Positions 15,050-20,466 of a DNA stretch of 22,691 bases are shown one piece after another. The notes beneath the pieces are model-generated. The model had not been told where the DNA came from, made no database searches, and worked only from the letters and a program-made list of their open reading frames with translations. A program made the translations under genes and the position numbers. This DNA comes from a virus. Location: the IMG/VR virus record IMGVR_UViG_3300017781_000155, positions 1-22,691 of that record. One strand, given 5' to 3'. Position 1 is the stretch's first letter. Every line of letters starts with the position of its first letter.

Positions 15050-15298
15050 TCAAAGTTTTTTAACTGTGGATCCAGGTGCTGTTTGTGCTTTAGCAAGAAC
15101 CTCATTCCATTCGGGTCTTTGCTTGATCAGTCTGGTTTGCCAATCACTAATTTCAACTCCCAGACCAGGTGAATTATCAGGTGTAAAAAACCTTTCCCAA
15201 TCTGGATTGTCAATCTTCCACTGATCCCATTCATGAACACTCATCTTCACTTCTTTGGTCTCACCAGTCTCCTTATGCTTAATGGGGTACGTTGCCAT
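15050..15298 (-). CDS. Small conserved cyanophage protein, 82 aa, Trp-rich
   Basis: A hydrophilic 82-residue protein beginning MATYPIKHKETGETKEVKMS and continuing HEWDQWKIDNPDWERFF, then WQTRLIKQRPEWNEVLAKA and a basic end (APGSTVKKL). I recognise the pattern as a recurrent small cyanomyovirus protein of unknown role. The N-terminal PIKHKETGETKEV part faintly recalls the first strand pair of FmdB-type zinc-ribbon regulators, but the cysteines are missing. ATG 15298 overlaps the thyX stop (TAATG), so I preferred it over an ATG nine bases upstream. Its link to thyX is probably co-expression only. Confidence 0.7.
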   Translation of the reverse strand: MATYPIKHKETGETKEVKMSVHEWDQWKIDNPDWERFFTPDNSPGLGVEISDWQTRLIKQRPEWNEVLAKAQTAPGSTVKKL

Positions 15299-15933
15299 TA
15301 CTTCCACTCCAGTGCTTCTGATATGATCGGGAACTGCTCAATGAAGATGGCACGAATGTCTCCAGCAAGTTCCATGTGTTCTTTTTGTGTACCATTAGCG
15401 GTACGCAAATCCAAATAATGTGCCCATGACCGAACATTTCCGCTCATGTAGAGTCTAGTTTGTGTGTTTTGTGGGAGCACAAAACGAGCACATTCCTTTG
15501 CCACACCCTTGTCAAGCAGGGCATTATAGACTTCAAGACTCTGTTGAAAGTGATTCTCAATCATCGCTTCCAAGTATGCTTTATCGCGTGGATTAATATC
15601 ATCAATAGAGTTTTGACGATTCTTTGTATCCTGACGACGAAGATCTGGAATGGGAATTTCTAATTGAAGTTCCTTACTATCAGCATAGCGTTGTGAAAAC
15701 TGTTGATATGTAAATGAACGGTGCCTCAGCACTTGAGTTGCCACTGCCAGTGATGTATTTAGTTCCACTGTCATGAACGCATGCTCAAAAATACTCCAAT
15801 GACGATGCTTAATACAATACTTTAGGAGTCCAGCAAAACTATCGTTATCCTGGTTCTTAGGGTTTGAAACACGGGCACAGTATGCAATTTGCTTCTCCGC
15901 ATCGGGAGTAACACTGATAAGTTTTGCGCTCAT
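15298..15933 (-). CDS. thyX: Flavin-dependent thymidylate synthase ThyX
   Basis: A 211-residue ThyX, which makes dTMP from dUMP using methylene-tetrahydrofolate, FAD and NADPH. The signature RHRSFTYQQFSQRYAD (residues 70-85) fits the ThyX motif RHR-x7-8-S-x-R-Y, which binds FAD and dUMP. KHRHWSIFEHAFMTVEL (about 42-58) and the C-terminal NTQTRLYMSGNVRSWAHYLDLR block, with the substrate-binding Arg residues, are also present. The length is normal for the family. It supplies thymidine for replicating an AT-rich phage genome in a carbon-limited host. It begins directly after the stop of the oxygenase-like gene, with no gap, and ends in a TAATG overlap with the 82-residue gene. Confidence 0.95.
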   Translation of the reverse strand: MSAKLISVTPDAEKQIAYCARVSNPKNQDNDSFAGLLKYCIKHRHWSIFEHAFMTVELNTSLAVATQVLRHRSFTYQQFSQRYADSKELQLEIPIPDLRRQDTKNRQNSIDDINPRDKAYLEAMIENHFQQSLEVYNALLDKGVAKECARFVLPQNTQTRLYMSGNVRSWAHYLDLRTANGTQKEHMELAGDIRAIFIEQFPIISEALEWK

Positions 15934-16503
15934 TTAATCCTCCAAATAATTTTTAAAAATTTCCAATGCAATATCCCAGTCAATAAATTGTTGTCTCTGA
16001 TTTACTGGAACAAAACAGAGAGTCCATCTTCCAAATGGTGTTGGATTAGTTGTTCCATGAAGAACACCAACGTTTACTAAACTGGGACGATTTGTATTTA
16101 CTTCGTACAGAAGTTCACAATCTTCTTCCTTTGCCCAAAGATTGTCATGATGTTCGGTGGTGTGTTCACCATACCCATCCATTTTTTTCCTGTAAGCTTT
16201 ATCAGACTTCCACCATTGTATCATACCTTCTTCTGGACCCCAAGTAATATTAATCTTGGCATGATTTGTGTACATACCATGATCAGTATGAATTGGAATC
16301 TTTGAGTATGGTGGTGTGTAAAAAACTTCTTTTAACATCAATATTAATCCCAGATCATCCATAAAATATTCCATTGGATAAAATGGATAGTCATTGATAT
16401 AAAAATGCTTAACTTTATCACCCTGCTCCTTAAAGATAGGTAATGGGGCGATAGTAAATGGTAAATTTAAATACCTATGGTAACAATTAGTCTCAGTCTC
16501 CAT
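15934..16503 (-). CDS. Putative 2OG-Fe(II) oxygenase-like protein, 189 aa
   Basis: The protein contains SKIPIHTDHG (His-x-Asp), then KINITWGPEEG and WWKSD, and later VNVGVLHGTTNPTPFGRWTL, with a second His and an Arg in the right order. That is the HxD...H...R layout of double-stranded beta-helix dioxygenases which use 2-oxoglutarate and iron. Such enzymes are frequent in cyanophages and hydroxylate proteins, nucleic acids or metabolites; the substrate here is unknown. The frame is open to 16620, but the upstream part overlaps the 61-residue gene out of frame, so I chose the last ATG of an ATGATGATG run (16503), giving an 11-base overlap. thyX follows without a gap. The HxD spacing is convincing, but I could not check the fold. 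Confidence 0.65.
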   Translation of the reverse strand: METETNCYHRYLNLPFTIAPLPIFKEQGDKVKHFYINDYPFYPMEYFMDDLGLILMLKEVFYTPPYSKIPIHTDHGMYTNHAKINITWGPEEGMIQWWKSDKAYRKKMDGYGEHTTEHHDNLWAKEEDCELLYEVNTNRPSLVNVGVLHGTTNPTPFGRWTLCFVPVNQRQQFIDWDIALEIFKNYLED

Positions 16504-16678
16504 CATCATCGTTAAAAATTTCGTCGTAGTCTGAGATAAGTGCAGGATATGATGCAGGATCATCAAAGTTCTCCCGCTTATCTGTATATGCACTAATGTC
16601 AGAGTAAACTTCGGTCTCAATCTCTTCGACTAATTCTCTTAGTTTACAAACCAATTCCTTTAGTTTACCTCTATCCAT
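16493..16678 (-). CDS. Small acidic cyanophage protein, 61 aa
   Basis: A 61-residue protein with an amphipathic N-terminal helix (MDRGKLKELVCKLRELVEEI) and an acidic tail (SDYDEIFNDDDGD). It looks like a recurrent cyanomyovirus hypothetical protein. The frame is open upstream to 16729, but that would place the start inside the terminator hairpin, so I chose ATG 16678. The predicted transcription start is only about 16 bases upstream, so the leader is very short and has no clear Shine-Dalgarno sequence. The oxygenase-like gene overlaps its end. Confidence 0.7.
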   Translation of the reverse strand: MDRGKLKELVCKLRELVEEIETEVYSDISAYTDKRENFDDPASYPALISDYDEIFNDDDGD

Positions 16679-16700
16679 ACAGATTAATAGTACTGCTTCT

Positions 16701-16729
16701 ATTATAGTACAAAAAAAGAGGGGTCGCAA
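16701..16729 (-). promoter_or_regulatory. Sigma70-like promoter embedded in a terminator
   Basis: The minus strand reads TTGCGA (16729-16724; four of six matches to TTGACA), a 17-base spacer, then a perfect TATAAT (16706-16701). The -35 covers the loop and closing pairs of the terminator hairpin, and the spacer contains the hairpin's 3' arm plus its T-run. Transcription would begin near 16694 and serve the 61-residue gene, the oxygenase-like gene, thyX and perhaps genes beyond. Confidence 0.6.
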
Positions 16730-16736
16730 CCCCTCT
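16711..16736 (-). terminator. Intrinsic terminator after the DUF4278 gene
   Basis: The minus strand reads AGAGGGGT-TGCG-ACCCCTCT followed by T7: an 8-bp perfect GC-rich stem, a UNCG-type tetraloop and a uridine run. It lies 20 bases after the stop of the DUF4278 gene and should end the transcript of the accessory cluster. A new promoter overlaps it. Confidence 0.88.
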
Positions 16737-16755
16737 CAATAAGTAAGTAAGTTAA

Positions 16756-16923
16756 TCACTTGCTATAGGTTTTACCACGATAGCAGAATGTGCCATGGGT
16801 TTCCTTCGAGTCCACACAACGTGTATCATACTCAACACCACGATATGTAGTGTGACTAATCTGTGCGTCGTGTAGTGCAGATGCTTTGTTGATCTGCTTA
16901 CGAATCATGTTTAACGTGTTCAT
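16756..16923 (-). CDS. DUF4278-family small protein, 55 aa
   Basis: A 55-residue protein: a basic N-terminal helix (MNTLNMIRKQINKASALHDA), then HTTYRGVEYDTR and a final TFCYRGKTYSK. The paired Tyr-Arg-Gly-x-x-Tyr motifs are the mark of DUF4278, a small cyanobacterial and cyanophage family of unknown function. An excellent AGGAGA ribosome-binding site stands seven bases before ATG 16923. The 3' arm of a hairpin in the gap to the upstream gene touches this site. An intrinsic terminator follows, so this gene closes its transcription unit. The N-terminal extension before the first YRG is longer than the bare domain. Confidence 0.85.
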   Translation of the reverse strand: MNTLNMIRKQINKASALHDAQISHTTYRGVEYDTRCVDSKETHGTFCYRGKTYSK

Positions 16924-16934
16924 TTGTCAGTCTC

Positions 16935-16968
16935 CTGAAGTTAGGGTTTTTAATCCCCGTTCCTTCAG
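16935..16968 (-). promoter_or_regulatory. Hairpin next to the DUF4278 ribosome-binding site
   Basis: On the minus strand CTGAAG (16968-16963) and CTTCAG (16940-16935) can pair, with an inner GGG/CCC stem across an A-rich loop. The 3' arm ends two bases into the AGGAGA site. Such a structure could mask the site, or be melted by ribosomes finishing the upstream gene, whose stop codon lies in the 5' arm. Confidence 0.4.
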
Positions 16969-17129
16969 TCGTGTGCGTCCCATGGGTAGCATTCAGGTGT
17001 TGATTCCTTCATGACCTCAATCAATTCCACCTTGTATTCAGGAGGAATATTCTCATTTGCTCTCATCCGAATCATAATTGAATCGGCTTGTTGGCAGGTG
17101 AGTGATGAATAGAATAATAATTCTAACAT
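16965..17129 (-). CDS. Small conserved cyanophage protein, 54 aa
   Basis: A 54-residue protein beginning MLELLFYSSLTCQQADSIMI with a charged continuation (RMRANENIPPEYKVELIEVM) and the end STPECYPWDAHD. I recognise it as a common small cyanomyovirus ORF; the function is unknown. The frame is open upstream to 17207, but that part (with repeated VHP) overlaps the promoter, so I chose ATG 17129, which lies 58 bases after the predicted transcription start. The nearest Shine-Dalgarno-like GGAG is 11 bases before the ATG and within a hairpin, suggesting regulated or weak translation. Confidence 0.75.
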   Translation of the reverse strand: MLELLFYSSLTCQQADSIMIRMRANENIPPEYKVELIEVMKESTPECYPWDAHD

Positions 17130-17184
17130 GGGATGAACGGCTCCGTTCCGCGACTTACTTGCGTCCCACAGAGTGGGATGAACG
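17129..17184 (-). promoter_or_regulatory. Structured leader with an 11-bp direct repeat
   Basis: The leader contains CGTTCATCCCA twice (17184-17174 and 17139-17129), the second copy ending on the A of the start codon. The first copy starts a hairpin TCCCAC-TCT-GTGGGA (17178-17164). The second is the 3' side of GAACG-GAGC-CGTTC (17148-17135), which holds the only Shine-Dalgarno-like bases in its loop. Copies able to pair differently suggest a translational switch; this is inference. Confidence 0.4.
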
Positions 17185-17193
17185 ACAGGTCTT

Positions 17194-17222
17194 ATTATAG
17201 ACCTCATACACTATTTAGTCAA
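17194..17222 (-). promoter_or_regulatory. Sigma70-like promoter for the 54-aa gene and DUF4278
   Basis: The minus strand reads TTGACT (17222-17217), a 17-base spacer and a perfect TATAAT (17199-17194). It lies in the gap after the SGNH hydrolase gene. The -10 box is framed by the inverted repeat AGGTCT / AGACCT (17187-17192 and 17199-17204), which could bind a dimeric regulator. The transcription start would be near 17187. Confidence 0.75.
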
Positions 17223-17248
17223 GTAAGTTAGTATACCGTGACACAGTT

Positions 17249-18100
17249 TTACAGAAGTAACTGTGATGATGGTACAATGGGATCACACATCATCAATTTT
17301 TTACACTCACGATAGAATTCTTTTCTTTTTTTAGTAGGAAAGTCATATGGATGAGTCCGTCTTTTTATATCACTATAAAATTCTAAGATTAATTTTTTAA
17401 ATTGATGATGGGTATTCCGAACTGCAAGCGTTGTATCATTACAAAATTTATAATCAAATAATTTATTAACATACTCATAATGTTCCTCCACAGTTGGATG
17501 CCCTTCATTATAGTACTTGTGGAGTTCTTTACAGTCTCGATCATACTTATTACTCATATCATCATTCCATATAAGATTATAAAAGTCAATCGATATTTTA
17601 TTAACTACATCCTCATACATGAGACTTAATTTATTGTCATTAAATTCTTCATGACAAATTTTACTCATAGATAAAAAATGATATTGTGTTTTACTAGACA
17701 ACAAACTATCAATTAATTTTATATAAGACAGATCTCTCATTAAAAAGTGTGTTCGATCTGCAATTTCATTGACAAGTTTTTTACTGTAGTAAGAGTTGTT
17801 GTATATATTTCCACCCGTAAACCACCCATCACCTTTCCATCTATCTTCCCTACTAATGCTAGTCCAACAAACTATGACTAGATCATTACTATTAAATTTA
17901 TAGACCTGATCTACCTGGGATATTACATTTGCAATGTAAGCATTACCAGCTCCAGATCTACCAAAATTATAGAACTCACATCCATGTAGCAATTGCAATT
18001 CATATCCCAGTATGTTTGCCCAAGTTGCCCAATCATGCGAAGTAAAACTGCACCCAAAAGTAAATAACCTTTTAGGTACAGTTTCATATAGTCTTCTCAT
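17249..18100 (-). CDS. SGNH/GDSL-hydrolase-like protein, 283 aa
   Basis: The N-terminus RLFTFGCSFTSHDWATWANIL carries block I of SGNH hydrolases, with Ser18 in the place of the usual nucleophile. NFGRSGAGNAYIANVI (residues about 45-60) gives block II and the Gly/Asn oxyanion elements, NDLVIVCWTSISRED resembles block III, and EGHPTVEEHYEYV near 205 fits the catalytic His of block V, although the usual Asp three residues earlier is not clear. Related esterases remove acyl groups from sugars or lipids, so action on host surface glycans is possible. About 75 C-terminal residues (FYSDIKRRTHPYDFPTKK...) lie beyond the catalytic fold. ATG 18100 follows the glutaredoxin stop by one base. No signal peptide is visible. 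Codon use is more AT-rich than in the core genes, perhaps indicating later acquisition. Confidence 0.68.
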   Translation of the reverse strand: MRRLYETVPKRLFTFGCSFTSHDWATWANILGYELQLLHGCEFYNFGRSGAGNAYIANVISQVDQVYKFNSNDLVIVCWTSISREDRWKGDGWFTGGNIYNNSYYSKKLVNEIADRTHFLMRDLSYIKLIDSLLSSKTQYHFLSMSKICHEEFNDNKLSLMYEDVVNKISIDFYNLIWNDDMSNKYDRDCKELHKYYNEGHPTVEEHYEYVNKLFDYKFCNDTTLAVRNTHHQFKKLILEFYSDIKRRTHPYDFPTKKRKEFYRECKKLMMCDPIVPSSQLLL

Positions 18101-18101
18101 T

Positions 18102-18338
18102 TCAAACAAACATACCCTTGTCACTCATATAGTGCAATGTATCATGCATGTTACCAAGGTGTTTAGCACCAATAGAAACTTGCGGATATGTAGCTTCTTC
18201 TCCAAACTCTGCTTCAAATGCTCTTTGAGTAAAATGTTCGTTAAGTTTATACTCCAAGAATTCCCCACCCATCGACTTAAGTAGTGCAGCAATACGCTCA
18301 CACTCTTGACTACCGTTAGAATAGATTACTGCTGTCAT
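18102..18338 (-). CDS. Glutaredoxin-like protein with modified active site
   Basis: A 78-residue thioredoxin-fold protein. The N-terminal strand AVIYSNGSQECERIAALLKS corresponds to the glutaredoxin active-site strand and helix, but the usual CPxC is SQEC: the first, nucleophilic cysteine is serine and only the second remains. The rest fits the family: a strand near EFLEYKL, the cis-Pro loop ATYPQVSIGAKHLG, and the C-terminal helix DTLHYMSDKGMF. Loss of the first cysteine argues against ordinary disulphide exchange. This variant seems usual for cyanophage glutaredoxins. The ATG overlaps the stop of the 70-residue gene (ATGA), and the SGNH gene follows after one base. Confidence 0.85.
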   Translation of the reverse strand: MTAVIYSNGSQECERIAALLKSMGGEFLEYKLNEHFTQRAFEAEFGEEATYPQVSIGAKHLGNMHDTLHYMSDKGMFV

Positions 18339-18547
18339 TTGTTTTTGTGATCGTATTCAATTACAATTTTTTGATGTTGAGTCTTTTTATCGGTGCAAAT
18401 ATAATGAGTTGCTTCACCACCCAATATTCTGCATATATTATCTAGTTGTATCTGAAGTGCAAATTTAGAACTATCATCTACAAGGTTACTAGTAATTGCA
18501 TTGTTAGTTTCTTCCCGTCGTTTTTCAGTCACGTTGTCTCCAGTCAT
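18335..18547 (-). CDS. Unrecognised small protein, 70 aa
   Basis: A 70-residue hydrophilic protein starting MTGDNVTEKRREETNNAITS with later IQLDNICRILGGEATHYICT and a basic end (KIVIEYDHKNK). I do not recognise the family. The frame is open to 18628, but ATG 18547 overlaps the upstream gene by only 23 bases and starts a more natural N-terminus. The ATGA overlap with the glutaredoxin start links the two genes. Two cysteines about 11 residues apart do not form an evident motif. Confidence 0.6.
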   Translation of the reverse strand: MTGDNVTEKRREETNNAITSNLVDDSSKFALQIQLDNICRILGGEATHYICTDKKTQHQKIVIEYDHKNK

Positions 18548-18839
18548 CTGGTTTGTCTCGTTGGAACCAATCTTTGATGTCATCAGCACTAGTGAACCCT
18601 GTTTTATGATTGGATGGATCGGGGTCACCTAAACCCATCCTATTCAGAAAATCATCGGTACTACCTTCCTCAATATCTTGAGCAGCTTGGCGTCGTGCTT
18701 GCTTCAACCAATCCCTAGCAAGTGTGTGTGCCTTTGCTAGTTTCTCTGCCCAGATCATATCATCTAGTTTTACTTCTTCCTTGTTAGCAATCTTCTTACA
18801 GATAAATTCTAGTCTTAGTCTGTATTTCGTAGATAACAT
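18525..18839 (-). CDS. Conserved cyanophage protein, 104 aa, helical
   Basis: A 104-residue protein: the helix STKYRLRLEFICKKIANKEE, then DDMIWAEKLAKAHTLARDWL, a basic QARRQAAQ stretch, an acidic linker and an end FLNRMGLGDPDPSNHKTGF...DDWRQRD. I recognise the pattern as a frequent cyanomyovirus hypothetical; no function is known to me. ATG 18839 comes two bases after the stop of the 64-residue gene with a GAGAG ribosome-binding-like stretch, and these two small genes share the strong promoter at 19062-19090. The WAEKLAKA and LNRMGLGDPDP features look conserved and are probably structural. Confidence 0.78.
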   Translation of the reverse strand: MLSTKYRLRLEFICKKIANKEEVKLDDMIWAEKLAKAHTLARDWLKQARRQAAQDIEEGSTDDFLNRMGLGDPDPSNHKTGFTSADDIKDWFQRDKPDDWRQRD

Positions 18840-18840
18840 A

Positions 18841-19035
18841 TTACTCTCGTAGTTTTGATTCTAGATCAGAAAGTTTGGTAAACTCTTTATGTGCAGTCTC
18901 TTGACGTTCGCACACAATATTTAGAATATCATTCAAAATGACCTGGTTATCAATATCTTCATCCAGATACTTATCCAGTGCTTCTTTTAAATATCTAAAC
19001 CTATGCCACTCAGGACTGTAGGGTTTATATGTCAT
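18841..19035 (-). CDS. Small conserved cyanophage protein, 64 aa
   Basis: A 64-residue protein starting MTYKPYSPEWHRFRYLKEAL, followed by DKYLDEDIDNQVILNDILNI and a Glu/Lys-rich helix (CERQETAHKEFTKLSDLESKL). The N-terminal PYSPEWHR-x-RYLKEAL is typical of a small family seen in cyanomyoviruses; no role is known. A perfect-consensus promoter ends about 27 bases before the ATG, making this the first gene of a strongly transcribed early unit that leads into glutaredoxin and the SGNH gene. A run of seven Ts rather than a Shine-Dalgarno sequence precedes the ATG. Confidence 0.75.
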   Translation of the reverse strand: MTYKPYSPEWHRFRYLKEALDKYLDEDIDNQVILNDILNIVCERQETAHKEFTKLSDLESKLRE

Positions 19036-19061
19036 AATAAAAAAACATTTTCATACGGTAC

Positions 19062-19090
19062 ATTATAAACAAGTCAAAGAGCATTGTCAA
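19062..19090 (-). promoter_or_regulatory. Perfect sigma70 promoter (TTGACA-17-TATAAT)
   Basis: Both boxes match consensus exactly: TTGACA at 19090-19085, a 17-base spacer, TATAAT at 19067-19062. The -35 contains the TGA stop of the 45-residue membrane protein gene. It also lies in the inverted repeat GAGCATT / AATGCTC (19079-19095), a possible weak hairpin for the upstream transcript. Transcription should start near 19055. Confidence 0.85.
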
Positions 19091-19224
19091 TGCTCCTTAT
19101 ACTTGTCAGGATTTTTCTCAACATCGTAAATATAGTACATAAAAGGAACTAATAGGAGACCCCCCATAATCGATCCAACTAAAGCAGGGTCAATAAAAAT
19201 GAAGAATTTATGTATTAGTAGCAT
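19087..19224 (-). CDS. Small single-pass membrane protein, 45 aa
   Basis: A 45-residue protein, MLLIHKFFIFIDPALVGSIM, then GGLLLVPFMYYIYDVEKN and PDKYKEH. One hydrophobic segment (residues about 7-33) is followed by a charged cytosol-like tail, so it should insert in the host membrane. GGAG stands six bases before ATG 19224, an excellent ribosome-binding site that supports translation, and the start overlaps the end of the upstream gene by 17 bases. Its stop codon is part of the next promoter's -35. The function is unknown; small membrane proteins of this kind may alter host envelope or photosynthetic membranes. Confidence 0.78.
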   Translation of the reverse strand: MLLIHKFFIFIDPALVGSIMGGLLLVPFMYYIYDVEKNPDKYKEH

Positions 19225-19420
19225 CTTCTTCTCCGCCGTAATTATCGAGCAAATCTTTAACACGAGTCTCAGTGCCAGAGAGATTTTTTATCTCATACAG
19301 AGGAGACTTCATATACTTTTTGAGATGTTTATATTCTTTAATTAGTTTTTCGATTTCTTCTTTTTGAATAATAACTTTGGCTTTACCATCACCAACGCCT
19401 TGACCAAATCCATTTGACAT
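19208..19420 (-). CDS. Small helical cyanophage protein, 70 aa
   Basis: A 70-residue protein: a Gly-rich start (MSNGFGQGVGDGKAKVII), a Lys/Glu coiled-coil-like helix (KEEIEKLIKEYKHLKKYM), then SPLYEIKNLSGTETRVKDLL and an acidic end. I do not recognise a function. The frame begins at a GTG (19429), but ATG 19420 has AGGTG six bases upstream and is preferred. It lies ten bases after the 85-residue gene and overlaps the membrane protein gene, so the three form one operon. Confidence 0.68.
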   Translation of the reverse strand: MSNGFGQGVGDGKAKVIIQKEEIEKLIKEYKHLKKYMKSPLYEIKNLSGTETRVKDLLDNYGGEEDATNT

Positions 19421-19429
19421 GTTGATCAC

Positions 19430-19687
19430 CTACTTCTTTTTATCTGCTGGGTTGTTCCACAGTTTAGGACTAATTCTACCCTCAGTTTGAGTCATATTCA
19501 AAAGATCTTTACGATACTTATCATAGTATTCATCAAAGATATCTACACGCCCTGCAGCAGTGACAATATCAAATTTTGTTATACCGTCTTGAAGATACTC
19601 AACCAAAAAAGCATTTGTTGGAAGTGTTTTGTCTTCAGCAGCAGTAGGATCACATTCCTTTTGGATAATTCTACAACCTTTTCCCAT
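19430..19687 (-). CDS. Small conserved protein, 85 aa
   Basis: An 85-residue protein, MGKGCRIIQKECDPT at the start, AFLVEYLQDGITKFDIVTAA in the middle and SPKLWNNPADKKK at the end. The beta-strand pattern suggests a small folded domain; I do not recognise the family. ATG 19687 overlaps the upstream TAA (TAATG) and has a strong GGAGGAA ribosome-binding site eight bases before it, so I did not use the earlier in-frame ATG. The AGRVDIFDEYYDKYRKDLL part resembles other cyanophage small proteins in style only. Confidence 0.7.
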   Translation of the reverse strand: MGKGCRIIQKECDPTAAEDKTLPTNAFLVEYLQDGITKFDIVTAAGRVDIFDEYYDKYRKDLLNMTQTEGRISPKLWNNPADKKK

Positions 19688-20253
19688 TAAGATCTTCCTC
19701 CCCAATTAATATCTGAATATGCTTCAGCAATAGCAGCCCGTGTAATCTTATATTTGGTTTGCAATTTTTTATCTTTAACTAAAACCATGATCTCTGCTTC
19801 TCTAGGATGAAGTCCTTCAAGCATTTGAATGAACATGGTTTCTCTACGAAGACTAGTCAGAGAGGGATTACCACCCTGAAGATAATTATAAAAATTTTGC
19901 CACTCTTTACGAATGGAAGTTGCTCTTTGTCTAACAACCTCATTCATTTTAGACAATCCTTCGACAGTATTTAATTTTTCTAAAGATGCTGACAAAGACT
20001 CGTTTGCTGCTGATTGTTCCTCTACTCTAGAATATGGTACTTCTCCAGGCGGGAGAGCAGAGATTGCGGTATCGTCAAAGTTCCAAATAAAGAGGGCAAC
20101 CAATCCCTCATTGCGATACTTTTGCAAAACTTCTACCTTTTTTGCAGTAGATCTTTGCTTGACTACTAATTCAAGAATCTCATGTTGAAATGGATTTGGT
20201 TGTAATTCAGGAATAGGGTTACTACTCTTCGTCGTCGTACTCTTCTGTGCCAT
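19687..20253 (-). CDS. DUF6433-type conserved cyanophage protein, 188 aa
   Basis: A 188-residue protein with KKVEVLQKYRNEGLVALFIW, then FDDTAISALPPGEVPYSRVE and the well-preserved NYLQGGNPSLTSLRRETMFI followed by LEGLHPREAEIMVLVKDKKL. These match my recollection of DUF6433, a family common in T4-like cyanophages: a Leu-Gln-Lys helix, L-PPG-PPY, the GGNP-L...R..MFIQLLE core and the LH..EA.....KDK helix. No biochemical function is known. ATG 20253 overlaps the upstream membrane gene by 32 bases; an in-frame TTG at 20265 is an alternative start. The end overlaps the next ATG. Confidence 0.8.
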   Translation of the reverse strand: MAQKSTTTKSSNPIPELQPNPFQHEILELVVKQRSTAKKVEVLQKYRNEGLVALFIWNFDDTAISALPPGEVPYSRVEEQSAANESLSASLEKLNTVEGLSKMNEVVRQRATSIRKEWQNFYNYLQGGNPSLTSLRRETMFIQMLEGLHPREAEIMVLVKDKKLQTKYKITRAAIAEAYSDINWGGRS

Positions 20254-20449
20254 CAGTGTGTTCAATCCTCAAAGCTAAAATTTCATCGGGAAGTATATTC
20301 CCATTTTCGTCAAACATCTCTGGATGTGTGTAGACTATATTTGGAGCGCTTTCATATACGTAAGAACGTACAAACCATCCAACTAATCCACCCACAATTA
20401 AAGAGATTATGCAAAACAAGGCGGAAAAAGTAAGTGCTATAGCTAACAT
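20222..20449 (-). CDS. Small membrane-anchored acidic protein, 75 aa
   Basis: A 75-residue protein with one N-terminal transmembrane helix (LAIALTFSALFCIISLIVGG then LVGWFVRSYVY) and a soluble tail with HPEMFDENGNILPDEILALR and an acidic end (GTEEYDDEE). AGGAG stands nine bases before the ATG. The same layout, membrane anchor plus HPEMFD-NG, recurs in cyanomyoviruses; the function is unknown. The helix could be an uncleaved signal anchor. Its last 32 bases also encode the start of the DUF6433-type protein in another frame. Confidence 0.8.
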   Translation of the reverse strand: MLAIALTFSALFCIISLIVGGLVGWFVRSYVYESAPNIVYTHPEMFDENGNILPDEILALRIEHTDGTEEYDDEE

Positions 20450-20466
20450 TGGTCTAACTCCTGATA

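Noticed and set aside
15048-15053. TTGACA before phoH as a -35 box
   Set aside because: No -10 box falls 16-18 bases downstream; only the late-type octamer is well placed.
16965-17207. Longer 80-residue version of the 54-residue gene
   Set aside because: Its start would lie at or upstream of the predicted transcription start; the extra residues translate the leader repeats.
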